Part shown: piece after piece, positions 54,381-64,000 of the stretch
How positions within the stretch are numbered: the stretch's first letter is position 1
Layout of the letters: each line of letters starts with the position of its first letter
Origin: Acinetobacter sp. ANC 4910
Lineage (GTDB): Bacteria; Pseudomonadota; Gammaproteobacteria; Pseudomonadales; Moraxellaceae
DNA: 64,000 bases
Direction: 5' to 3'
Assembly (NCBI RefSeq): GCF_004331035.1
Contig: NZ_SJNT01000008.1
Coordinates: 62,001-126,000, forward strand
The notes under the pieces: generated by a model
Seen by the model: the letters and a program-made list of their open reading frames with translations, nothing else
The model's database searches: none
Told to the model about the DNA's origin: nothing
Made by a program: the position numbers and the translations under genes

Positions 54381-54971
54381 TTAATCAAAGGAGACTTTAG
54401 GTACAGTTTGTGCACTTTGTTCTGCACTAAAGTTTGGCTTGGTGTGCATGCCAATGACTTTTGCGGTCATCACCTGCGGGAATTGACGGACATAGGCATT
54501 GTAATCTTGTACTGTAGTGATATAGCGATTGCGTGCCACAGCAATTCGATTTTCAGTGCCTTCTAGCTGAACTTGTAAATCACGGAATTGTTCATTGGCT
54601 TTTAAATCTGGGTAATTTTCAGAAACAGCAATTAACCGCGATAATGCACCCGTCAACTGACCTTGTGCTTCTTGATACTTTTGAAAAAGTGCAGGATCTT
54701 CTAGCACTTCTTTATCCACTTTTAAACCCGCCACATTGGCTCTGGCTTGAGTGACTTCTGTAAGGACTTGCTCTTCATGTTTGGCATAACCTTTGACCAC
54801 ATTGACCAAATTCGGCACCAAGTCCGCACGACGTTGATACTGGTTTTGTACTTCTGACCAAGATGCAGTCACGGCTTCATCTTTGACTTGTAACGTGTTA
54901 TAGCCACAGCCTGTCAACATCAAACTGCCACTCAACAATACAATCAACGCACTATTTTTAATCCACGGCAT
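54381..54971 (-). CDS. lemA: LemA family protein
   Basis: 196 residues. The N-terminal signal ends in LTGCGYN (lipobox-like Cys, about residue 22), so it may be a lipoprotein or a membrane-anchored protein. The LemA helical core has WSEVQNQYQRRADLVPNLVN, NVVKGYAKHEEQVLTEVTQA and ENYPDLKANEQFRDLQVQLE, then RNRYITTVQDYNAYVRQFP. First gene of the operon with the two TPM genes; gaps are 26 bases or overlapping. Not related to the LemA/GacS sensor kinase. Confidence 0.93.
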   Translation of the reverse strand: MPWIKNSALIVLLSGSLMLTGCGYNTLQVKDEAVTASWSEVQNQYQRRADLVPNLVNVVKGYAKHEEQVLTEVTQARANVAGLKVDKEVLEDPALFQKYQEAQGQLTGALSRLIAVSENYPDLKANEQFRDLQVQLEGTENRIAVARNRYITTVQDYNAYVRQFPQVMTAKVIGMHTKPNFSAEQSAQTVPKVSFD

Positions 54972-55113
54972 CGTTCAATCCTCATCTTTTTTTTGGCATG
55001 TCATTTCTTATTGAATGCAAATATTGTAGACCAAATTAATTTTCGTTGTGTTTGATTTATTTAATCGCCAATCAGTATAAAAAGACGGAAAAAGCCCTCA
55101 CGTTGGTCTTTGA

Positions 55114-55992
55114 TTATGATGCAGATATTGCTTCCACCACGAATTCTTGCATCTGATAATCCTCCGCCAAGCGTTGTTTCCAGTAATTCACAATTTGACT
55201 GTAGTCATATGCCGCAGGATGAAACTCCTTTTGGTAATAGCTTAAATATTCAGGTGCCAATTGAATCAACATTTTCAGCAATAAATAACTGCCAAAAAGA
55301 TTCCCTCTCACTTTCAGTACACTTTTTTTACGATCTTGCCAAAACAAACGACTGGCGGAATAAAAAGTTAAGCTGGCAAAACCTGTGGTGACACTCCGCA
55401 TAATCATGCGACGGATTGCATCATCTCCATAGACATGCTGATAAACATCAAACGCCACAGCTCGATGTTCAATTTCTTCTATGGCATGCCAGACCCATAA
55501 TTTTTGTGCATCCTCCTCCAAAGTACTGAGCACTTCAGGATGGCGTAAAATATAACCCCCCAATAAAGCGGTAAAATGTTCAAAAGCACAGGTAATCGCT
55601 AACTGGATTTTAGGATGTAAGTTTTTGACATGATGATCTTTGCGTGCCAACCAATCTTGAAAACGATCTAAATTATAGTCTTCACGTCGCCACGCCTGAT
55701 TAAACTCCATGTGTGCTTTGGAATGCATGGCTTCTTGCCCAATAAATGCAGTAATTTGCGCTTGTAACTGCACATCGGTTACCTGATCCCTTACATTACG
55801 CACACTATGAACAAAAAATTGCTCCCCAATTGGAAAGGTTGAGGACAGCGCGGTCAGTAAATGCGACATCACGGGTGAGTTGGCAAAATAATGGCGACGA
55901 ATGGCGTGGGGATTAAACTGCAATTTTCGAACAGTAATTCCATGTGCCTTAGGACGATTTAAGTATGATTTTTCTGTCGTCTGTTTCAGCAT
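55114..55992 (-). CDS. PF10118 metal-dependent hydrolase family protein
   Basis: 292 residues of the family annotated as predicted metal-dependent hydrolases. GQEAMHSKAHMEFN, FEHFTALLGGYIL and HAIEEIEHRAVAFDVYQHVY give a Glu-x-x-His-rich set that looks like a di-iron or other two-metal ferritin-like site. N terminus KAHGITVRKLQFNPHAIRRH and FPIGEQFFVHSVRNVRDQV are conserved in the family. Substrate unknown. ATG at 55992; no operon partner. Confidence 0.83.
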   Translation of the reverse strand: MLKQTTEKSYLNRPKAHGITVRKLQFNPHAIRRHYFANSPVMSHLLTALSSTFPIGEQFFVHSVRNVRDQVTDVQLQAQITAFIGQEAMHSKAHMEFNQAWRREDYNLDRFQDWLARKDHHVKNLHPKIQLAITCAFEHFTALLGGYILRHPEVLSTLEEDAQKLWVWHAIEEIEHRAVAFDVYQHVYGDDAIRRMIMRSVTTGFASLTFYSASRLFWQDRKKSVLKVRGNLFGSYLLLKMLIQLAPEYLSYYQKEFHPAAYDYSQIVNYWKQRLAEDYQMQEFVVEAISAS

Positions 55993-56120
55993 GATGACGT
56001 CTCAATATAAGCAAAGTACAGATGCTCAGTATCTAAATGTCATGCTCATCACAAAATGGCAAAAATGCTTAGCCGATTAGCCAAAAGATTCAACCCGACC
56101 ATTGGTCAAAGCATGAGCAT

Positions 56121-56148
56121 AAAAAAACCCACCGAAGTGAGTTTTTAT
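56121..56148 (-). terminator. Terminator of gltD
   Basis: AAAAACCCAC / GTGAGTTTTT stem (one mismatch) with a CGAA loop; a seven-T run follows on the minus strand. Confidence 0.82.
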
Positions 56149-56182
56149 TTGCGTTCAGAATGCTTAAGAATGTAAATCTATC

Positions 56183-57628
<1,446 letters not shown>

Positions 57629-57673
57629 TCATGGTTATTTGCTGCACCTGCCTATATATCTGCAGTAGTGGAA

Positions 57674-60600
57674 TTATTGAGGATCAGCTTTGGTCGTTTT
57701 TAAAAGCGTAAGCAAATTAGCAGCTTTTGGTTTTACAAGCCAGAATTTACGGCTGTAAAAATCGAACTCGTTGCGGATCTTATAGGCCCAAGCACTACCC
57801 GTTTCAGCAATATGCTCATCGAGAATACGCAGTAAGAACTCTTTATGTTCTTCCATTGATTCAGTTGAGATACGGTTCAACTCAATTAACTCATGGTTGT
57901 AGTAGTCAACAAAGTCATTGTCCAAATCCAGTACGTAGGCAAAACCACCTGTCATACCTGCACCGAAGTTGTGACCGACTTTACCCAGTACAGTGACCAC
58001 ACCACCTGTCATATATTCACAGCAATGGTCGCCCGCACCTTCAATTACCGCGAAAGCACCTGAGTTACGCACCGCAAAACGCTCGCCCGCTGTACCTGCT
58101 GCAAACACCTTACCGCCAGTTGCACCATATAAACAAGTGTTACCAATAATCGCAGTTTCTTGCGTTTGGAATGGCGAACCTTTTGGTGGAAAGATCGAAA
58201 CACGACCACCCGCCATACCTTTACCGACATAGTCGTTCGCATCACCTTCAAGTTTGATATGCAAACCACCTGCATTCCATACCCCTAAAGATTGACCCGC
58301 TGTACCTTTTAGATTCATCACAACTGGGTGTGATTCCATATCCAAATTGCCATAACGACGTGCAATTTCACCAGAGATACGTGCACCAATTGAACGGTCA
58401 CAGTTACCGACCGTGAAGCTATACTCACCACCAGTTCCGGCTTCAATTGCTGGCAACATTTCTGCCACCATTTGCTCTGCCAATAAGCCTTTGTCGAAAG
58501 GTGCATTGCCTTCAACTTGGCAATATTGCGCCTTACCGTTAGCCGCAGGATGTGATTCAAGCAATGCGCTTAAATCAAGGTGAGCATGTTTTTCAGTCTC
58601 ACCGGGTAAAACTTCAAGCAAGTCAGTACGGCCAATCAAGTCTTTCAAGCTCGCCACACCTAAGGCAGCCAACCACTCACGTGTTTCTTCTGCAATAAAG
58701 TGGAAGAAATTGATCAACATTTCAGGTTCACCAATATAGTGTTCCTGACGAAGATGATCTTGCTGCGTTGCAACACCAGTCGCACAGTTGTTCAAGTGGC
58801 AGATACGGAGGTATTTACAACCTAAAGCGATCATTGGCGTAGAACCAAAACCAAAGCTTTCTGCACCTAAAATTGCGGCTTTAACCACGTCTAGACCTGT
58901 TTTTAAACCCCCATCAGTCTGCACGCGCACTTTGCCACGCAAGTCATTCACACGAAGTGCTTGATGTGCCTCACTTAAACCGAGTTCCCATGGTGAACCC
59001 GCATGGTGAATCGATGAAAGTGGCGAAGCGGCTGTACCACCGTCATAACCTGAAATGGTAATGAAATCGGCGTAGGCTTTCGCAACACCTGCGGCAATTG
59101 TCCCTACGCCTGGCTCAGACACCAGTTTCACAGAAACCATGGCTTTTGGATTGACCTGTTTCAAGTCAAAGATCAATTGCGACAAGTCTTCAATCGAATA
59201 AATATCATGGTGCGGCGGTGGTGAAATCAAGGTCACACCCGGTACTGAATAACGTAAACGTGCAATTAAGCCATTCACTTTACCACCTGGCAACTGACCA
59301 CCTTCACCTGGTTTTGCACCCTGCGCGACTTTGATCTGCAACACTTCAGCAGAGGTTAAGTAGGCTGGTGTTACACCAAAACGACCTGATGCAATTTGTT
59401 TGATTTTTGAGTTACGAATTGTGCCGTAACGTGCAGGATCTTCACCACCTTCACCAGAGTTCGAACGACCACCAATGGTGTTCATGGCAATTGCAATTGC
59501 TTCATGCGCTTCAGGAGACAATGCACCCAAAGACATACCCGCAGAGTCAAAACGTGGCAAGATTGCCTCAACTGACTCAACTTGCTCTAAAGCAATCGAG
59601 TTATCTGTTTTTAACTTGAATAAATCACGAATGGTTGCAATTGGACGATGATTCACCAACTCAGCATATTCTTTAAAGTCAGCATAATTGCCTGAACGTA
59701 CTGCTTTATGCAACGCATTAATCACATCAGGGTTAAATGCATGGTATTCCTTGTCGAATACAAATTTCAGCAAACCACCTTGCTCAATTGGCTTACGTGC
59801 TTTCCACGCAGTATCGGCCAATTTTTTCAAGTCATTTTCAAGGTCAACAAATGTCGCACCTTTAATACGGCTTGGTACACCTGTAAAGCATTTACTCACA
59901 ACTTCTTCAGATAAACCTACCGCTTCAAATAACTGACCACCGCGATAAGATGCTACTGTTGAAATCCCCATTTTTGATAGGACTTTAAGTAAACCTTTAT
60001 CGATACCTTTACGGAAATTCGCTTGTGCATGAATTGGATCACCCAATAATTCACCTTTTGCAATCAAGTCATTGATTACATCGTAAGCTAAATATGGGTA
60101 AATCGCTGTTGCACCAAAACCTAAGATCACTGCAAACTGATGTGCATCACGCGCAAGTGCTGTCTCTACAACAATATTTGCATCTGTACGTAAACCAGCA
60201 TTGATCAAGAAATGATGAATTGCGCCTGTAACCATTGCAGCATTCGCAGGTAAAAAGCCTTCACGGATTTTACGATCTGAAATAATTAATAAAGTTTTTC
60301 CATCACGAATCGCCTGTGCGGATTCTTCACAGATTCGGCTTATTGCAGACTCTAAGCCTTCCTCTTCAGGATAGTTCAGATCAATATCTGCAATTTCATA
60401 TCCTTTACGTCCTAATGTACGAATCTGGTGCATTTTCGAATTCGACAATACAGGACTTGAGACGATTAAACGATCTGCATGTTCTGGACCTTGTTCAAAT
60501 ACATTTTGCTCACGACCAAAACACGTTTCCAATGACATCACAATCGATTCACGTAATGGATCAATCGGTGGATTGGTGACTTGTGCAAATTGCTGACGGA

Positions 60601-62155
60601 AATAATCAGTCACATGACGAACTTGACGGGACAACACCGCCATAGGTGTGTCATCACCCATTGAGCCGACTGCTTCCTGACCACTTTCAGCGATTGGGCG
60701 AAGTAGTTGATCACGCTCTTCAAAGGTGACCATAAACATCTTTTGAGCTGCTTTGAGGTCATCACCTTTCAGGCCTTGATCACACAAATATTCTTCAAGT
60801 TCTGGGCTGCCTTGTAGGCGAATTGAATTTTCACGCAACCACTCACGATATGGGCGCATTTTTTTCAAATGGTTGCTGACATCTTTAGTATCTAGCAATT
60901 TACCTGTAAAGGTATCTACCACAAGAATTTGACCAGGACCGACACGACCTTTTGAAATTACATCTTCAGGTTGATAATCCCAAACACCAATTTCAGAGGC
61001 TAAGGTAATATAGCCATTTTTAGTGATCACCCAACGTGCTGGACGTAAACCATTACGGTCCAGCATACAGATCGCATGACGACCATCCTGAATCACGAGA
61101 CCTGCAGGTCCATCCCATGCTTCCATGTGCTTCGAGTTAAACTCATAGAATGCACGTAAGTCTGCATCTAAAGTTTCAACATTCTGCCAAGCTGGTGGAA
61201 CCAACATCCGTAGCGCACGGAACAGGTCCATGCCACCGCCAACGAGAATCTCAAGCATATTGTCTAAGCTTGAAGAGTCTGAACCTGTACGGTTCACAAT
61301 CGGCTTAAGCTCAGTTAAACCTGGTAATAACGGATTTTCAAACTTTGGAGTACGCGCCATTGCCCAGTTACGGTTTGCCGTAATGGTATTAATCTCACCA
61401 TTGTGTGCAAGATAACGGAATGGTTGTGCCAAAGGCCAACGCGGTAAAGTATTGGTCGAGAAACGCTGGTGGAACACCACGATATGTGAAGCTAAACGCT
61501 CATCAGCAAGGTCTGTATAGAAGTCTGCAATTGCAGCAGGCATCATTAAGCCTTTATAGCTGATGACTGTTGAACACAATGTTGTGACGTAGAATGATGG
61601 ATCATTACTAAGTTGCTGCTCTGCACGACGGCGTGCCAAGAATAACTTACGGTTAAATTCAACCTCAGTTACTCCCATAGGGCAGTTCACAATAACTTGT
61701 TCAAAGGCTGGTAAAGATTGCATCGCAATTTCACCCAGTACCGCATTATTGGTTGGCACTACACGCCAAGCCAGAACACGTAAACCTTCTTCTTCAATTT
61801 CTTTACTTAGAATTTGTTTTGAATGTGCAGCGATTGCTGGATCCAAGTTAAGAAAAATCGTACCCACTGCAAAAATTTCACTGAGGGTAGTATCGCTCAG
61901 TTTTTTCGCTTCTTCACGGAAGAACTGTTTCGGCATCGCCAACAATAAACCACACCCATCTCCGGTCTTACCATCGGCGGCAATACCACCACGGTGGGTC
62001 ATACAGCTCAAGCTATGAATAGCGGTCTTGACCAGATCATGACTTTCGTTCCCTTGCATATGTGCAATAAGGCCGAAACCACAGTTATCTTTAAACTCAT
62101 CCGGTTGGTATAAACCTTGAGCGGGAGCTACAGTATTAGGCGATGGCATGTGCAT
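57674..62155 (-). CDS. gltB: Glutamate synthase (NADPH) large subunit
   Basis: 1493 residues. Transfers the amide of glutamine to 2-oxoglutarate, giving two glutamates. The N-terminal nucleophile is Cys25 in [13 protein letters not shown], exposed after removal of a propeptide. The glutaminase domain has [20 protein letters not shown], the synthase domain [29 protein letters not shown] and FMN-site [13 protein letters not shown] and [16 protein letters not shown]; the Cys cluster [20 protein letters not shown] binds 3Fe-4S. C-terminal beta-helix domain GAXGGXG-type repeats follow. GAAGGG precedes the ATG. Confidence 0.97.
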   Translation of the reverse strand: MHMPSPNTVAPAQGLYQPDEFKDNCGFGLIAHMQGNESHDLVKTAIHSLSCMTHRGGIAADGKTGDGCGLLLAMPKQFFREEAKKLSDTTLSEIFAVGTIFLNLDPAIAAHSKQILSKEIEEEGLRVLAWRVVPTNNAVLGEIAMQSLPAFEQVIVNCPMGVTEVEFNRKLFLARRRAEQQLSNDPSFYVTTLCSTVISYKGLMMPAAIADFYTDLADERLASHIVVFHQRFSTNTLPRWPLAQPFRYLAHNGEINTITANRNWAMARTPKFENPLLPGLTELKPIVNRTGSDSSSLDNMLEILVGGGMDLFRALRMLVPPAWQNVETLDADLRAFYEFNSKHMEAWDGPAGLVIQDGRHAICMLDRNGLRPARWVITKNGYITLASEIGVWDYQPEDVISKGRVGPGQILVVDTFTGKLLDTKDVSNHLKKMRPYREWLRENSIRLQGSPELEEYLCDQGLKGDDLKAAQKMFMVTFEERDQLLRPIAESGQEAVGSMGDDTPMAVLSRQVRHVTDYFRQQFAQVTNPPIDPLRESIVMSLETCFGREQNVFEQGPEHADRLIVSSPVLSNSKMHQIRTLGRKGYEIADIDLNYPEEEGLESAISRICEESAQAIRDGKTLLIISDRKIREGFLPANAAMVTGAIHHFLINAGLRTDANIVVETALARDAHQFAVILGFGATAIYPYLAYDVINDLIAKGELLGDPIHAQANFRKGIDKGLLKVLSKMGISTVASYRGGQLFEAVGLSEEVVSKCFTGVPSRIKGATFVDLENDLKKLADTAWKARKPIEQGGLLKFVFDKEYHAFNPDVINALHKAVRSGNYADFKEYAELVNHRPIATIRDLFKLKTDNSIALEQVESVEAILPRFDSAGMSLGALSPEAHEAIAIAMNTIGGRSNSGEGGEDPARYGTIRNSKIKQIASGRFGVTPAYLTSAEVLQIKVAQGAKPGEGGQLPGGKVNGLIARLRYSVPGVTLISPPPHHDIYSIEDLSQLIFDLKQVNPKAMVSVKLVSEPGVGTIAAGVAKAYADFITISGYDGGTAASPLSSIHHAGSPWELGLSEAHQALRVNDLRGKVRVQTDGGLKTGLDVVKAAILGAESFGFGSTPMIALGCKYLRICHLNNCATGVATQQDHLRQEHYIGEPEMLINFFHFIAEETREWLAALGVASLKDLIGRTDLLEVLPGETEKHAHLDLSALLESHPAANGKAQYCQVEGNAPFDKGLLAEQMVAEMLPAIEAGTGGEYSFTVGNCDRSIGARISGEIARRYGNLDMESHPVVMNLKGTAGQSLGVWNAGGLHIKLEGDANDYVGKGMAGGRVSIFPPKGSPFQTQETAIIGNTCLYGATGGKVFAAGTAGERFAVRNSGAFAVIEGAGDHCCEYMTGGVVTVLGKVGHNFGAGMTGGFAYVLDLDNDFVDYYNHELIELNRISTESMEEHKEFLLRILDEHIAETGSAWAYKIRNEFDFYSRKFWLVKPKAANLLTLLKTTKADPQ

Positions 62156-62595
62156 AGCGTACCCTTCTTTCTACTTGGCCCTGAATCGGGCGCTGACTAT
62201 CTAACTTCTTTGCGACTTAGTCTAACTTTCTCACACTAAGATCAATTTAATGCAATGATCTTGCACTCTCATGTCAAAGATAGACTGAATTTATCTTTTG
62301 TACATGACCGAAATGCAAGAAACTATTGCGACTTTTGCGCACTCTTTTAAAGCAAGCAATCTTGATGTTTTCGCACACTCTTTGAATCTTTTCGCGCCAA
62401 AATAGTGACATCAACTCAAATCATGCACCATTTAAGCAAAAAATATGCCAACTTAGTGTTATTAGATCAAATTCTTTTAAATACAGAAATATCAAGTGTT
62501 CGACCTAAATTAGAGCATTTGAAGACTGATCTTAATTGCACCATTTTTGAGCATTTAATCATTGGTATAGCACAATGTGCTCTATTTTAGAACGA
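62156..62595. other. Regulatory gap upstream of gltB with repeated motif
   Basis: About 440 bases between gltB and the SPOR gene, with no supported gene (a 61-codon frame at 62405-62590 has no ribosome-binding site). It holds three related motifs on the plus strand: TTTTGCGCACTCTTTT (62333), TTTTCGCACACTCTTTG (62368) and TTTTCGCGCCAAAA (62389). They lie 35 and 21 bases apart and may be a protein-binding array controlling gltB. A palindrome AGCACA-A-TGTGCT (62569-62581) lies near the SPOR gene end. Confidence 0.5.
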
Positions 62596-63468
62596 TTAAT
62601 TAAATGGATCTGCAATTTCTTGGCGCACAGGCGAATTTGAATTGGCAGGTGTAGGCGTTGATTTTGTGCCAGTCTCAGCATGTGATTGAGATTTTTGCAC
62701 ATCAATCACATTGCCTTCAGCATCTCTACGGATTACTGTCGTGTTAGTAGATGTATTGCTCGTATCTGAGCCATTCTCTGTTGTATCCACAGTTTTCGGT
62801 TTGTTTAAATTCAACATAGCTGCGTCTGATTTTGGCAAAGCCGCAGGATTTAATTTAACTTCATACACTGGTATGGAACCCTGCAACTCCTCCATCCCCA
62901 TATCATTCACTTGCGCCTGATAATCCTCCAAAGCTCTCACTGTCGGATGGACAGATGCTGGTAATTTTAAATCAAGCTGCTCTCGCGCTTGGTTTGCTTC
63001 TCTCTCATTCGAATATAAGCCATAAAATAAAACATATCGCTCTTGTTGTTGATCTCCAGCCAAACGGAGATAAAAATAATTTTGTCGATTGCTCTGTTTA
63101 TTCAAGAAGCTTTTAATAATGTCTTCTTCAGTGACACTAAAGAGTTCTAGCGATGACTTATTTTTCTGCTCCTCAATAAACTTACTTCCTCGGAATTCAT
63201 TCGTATGATTTCCCGTCGCAACAACTCTAGTGGTCAACGTAATAGGACGAACTTCTTCTTGTAAAGTGCCTAAATTGGTTGTCGCCGTGACACGTGCGGG
63301 TTGAATTTGTAGCTCTGCATCAGACTCCACCGTTTTATTCACTTCGACCAGCTCTTCACGACTGTCCGATCCTGCCCAAAATATCAATGCTACGAAAAGA
63401 CACAGCACTCCACCCACAAGCCAAATATAACGCTGTGTATTTTGCCAATATTTGTGGAGTGCTGTCAT
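62596..63468 (-). CDS. SPOR-domain protein (DamX-like)
   Basis: 290 residues. Single membrane helix (YIWLVGGVLCLFVALIFWA, about residues 14-32), then a long disordered, charged linker, with a SPOR-like domain (FYLRLAGDQQQERYVLFYGL, NEREANQAREQLD, about residues 130-190) and a Ser/Thr/Asn-rich tail. SPOR domains bind denuded septal peptidoglycan; the aroK-aroB-damX order in other gamma-proteobacteria makes DamX the likely homologue, although here the SPOR domain is not at the very C terminus. AAGGTGAAATC precedes the ATG at 63468. Confidence 0.75.
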   Translation of the reverse strand: MTALHKYWQNTQRYIWLVGGVLCLFVALIFWAGSDSREELVEVNKTVESDAELQIQPARVTATTNLGTLQEEVRPITLTTRVVATGNHTNEFRGSKFIEEQKNKSSLELFSVTEEDIIKSFLNKQSNRQNYFYLRLAGDQQQERYVLFYGLYSNEREANQAREQLDLKLPASVHPTVRALEDYQAQVNDMGMEELQGSIPVYEVKLNPAALPKSDAAMLNLNKPKTVDTTENGSDTSNTSTNTTVIRRDAEGNVIDVQKSQSHAETGTKSTPTPANSNSPVRQEIADPFN

Positions 63469-63478
63469 GATTTCACCT

Positions 63479-64000
63479 TTATATTGTTTGATTGGCAATA
63501 ATCGCCTGCTGCATCAGTTCAACATCAAACTCTTTCGTAATGATTGCTTGCCCCAACTGTTTTAGCAACACCAATCTCAGTTGGCCATTTAATACTTTCT
63601 TATCATGCGCCATATAGCCCAAGAAATCTTGCAATGGAATCGCGGGACATACTATCGGCAAACCAGCGCGCTGTATGATTTTTTTTGTACGTTCCAAGTC
63701 TGCTACCGAAATCCACCCCATGCGTTGTGATAAATCTGCAGCCATGACCATTCCTGTCGCAACAGCTTCTCCATGTAACCATACACCATAGCCCAAATAA
63801 GACTCTATTGCATGACCAAAAGTGTGGCCTAAATTTAACAAGGCCCGCTCACCTTGCTCTTTTTCATCATTTGCCACAATTCGTGCTTTATGTGCACATG
63901 AACGATAGACCGCTTCAGCCAGCAAATCAGGATCTCTTGCGACCAAGCCATCCATATTCGCTTCTAACCATAGCAAAAAGCTTTCATCGCCCAATAAGGC
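63479..64000 (-). CDS. aroB: 3-dehydroquinate synthase, C-terminal part (5' end outside window)
   Basis: About 173 residues of the C-terminal half; the frame is open to the window end. AroB converts DAHP to 3-dehydroquinate in the shikimate pathway. The zinc-binding His of [20 protein letters not shown] then [20 protein letters not shown], and [17 protein letters not shown] near the end are conserved. It is followed by the SPOR gene after 10 bases, so they form one operon; the rest of the family cluster (aroK and pilMNOPQ in related genomes) would lie beyond the window. Confidence 0.96.
   Translation of the reverse strand, partial: ALLGDESFLLWLEANMDGLVARDPDLLAEAVYRSCAHKARIVANDEKEQGERALLNLGHTFGHAIESYLGYGVWLHGEAVATGMVMAADLSQRMGWISVADLERTKKIIQRAGLPIVCPAIPLQDFLGYMAHDKKVLNGQLRLVLLKQLGQAIITKEFDVELMQQAIIANQTI

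Noticed and set aside
62405..62590. 61-codon plus-strand frame upstream of gltB
   Set aside because: No ribosome-binding site and no family resemblance; AT-rich spacer explains an open frame of this length.

Overview
The window is a stretch of chromosome from a gamma-proteobacterium of the family Moraxellaceae, almost certainly Acinetobacter. The evidence is AT-rich DNA of roughly 40% GC by eye, AbeM-type and CraA-type efflux pumps, the lipase-chaperone-before-lipase order, the rplS-trmD-rimM-rpsP block next to a type IV minor-pilin operon, and a SpoT whose synthetase domain has decayed. No tRNA, rRNA, insertion sequence, CRISPR array or prophage was seen. It is a mostly ordinary core chromosome with a few accessory patches.

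Layout. 1-4.6 kb: the 3' end of an acyl-CoA dehydrogenase, an epoxide-hydrolase-like enzyme and hchA, set among decayed DNA (an AcfC-like binding-protein remnant at 2.5 kb and a second remnant at 4.1-4.5 kb). 4.6-18.1 kb: hemW, a YdcZ-type membrane protein, the MATE pump abeM, an ABC1/UbiB-type kinase, a Zur-box-controlled zinc-free L31, crcB, a HopJ protein, a secreted protein of unknown function, a methyltransferase, an orphan ParA, an AI-2E-family permease, lipoprotein SodC, a DnaA-box cluster, a YccS-like protein and a DUF3817 protein. 18.2-29.9 kb: a CraA/MdfA-type pump, an isolated AbiH-like defence gene, a small lipoprotein, a D-2-hydroxyglutarate-dehydrogenase-like flavoprotein divergent from serA, two RhtA-like exporters, a glycosyltransferase, a TauE/SafE permease and truB.

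30-43.5 kb: lipase chaperone plus two tandem secreted lipases, then the ribosomal block rpsP-rimM-trmD-rplS, then the type IV pilus operon fimU-pilV-pilW-pilX-pilY1 and two further pilin-like genes, with start and stop codons overlapping or one base apart at every junction except pilX-pilY1. This operon builds the tip and priming complex of the pilus used for twitching and DNA uptake. 43.6-48.5 kb: ispH, then gmk-rpoZ-spoT-ridA.

48.6-64 kb: bfd with a Fur-like site and a bacterioferritin that lacks most ferroxidase ligands; a PglL-type O-oligosaccharyltransferase beside two tandem major-type pilins, the first preceded by a sigma-54 promoter; a lemA-TPM-TPM operon; a PF10118 metal-dependent hydrolase; gltB-gltD (glutamate synthase); a SPOR-domain (DamX-like) gene; and the 3' end of aroB.

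I found no clearly new multi-gene system. The observations most worth following are the ferroxidase-dead bacterioferritin, the DnaA-box cluster, the isolated AbiH gene, the diverged second pilin with its lost disulfide beside a glycosyl-transferring enzyme, and the serA/D2HGDH pairing.
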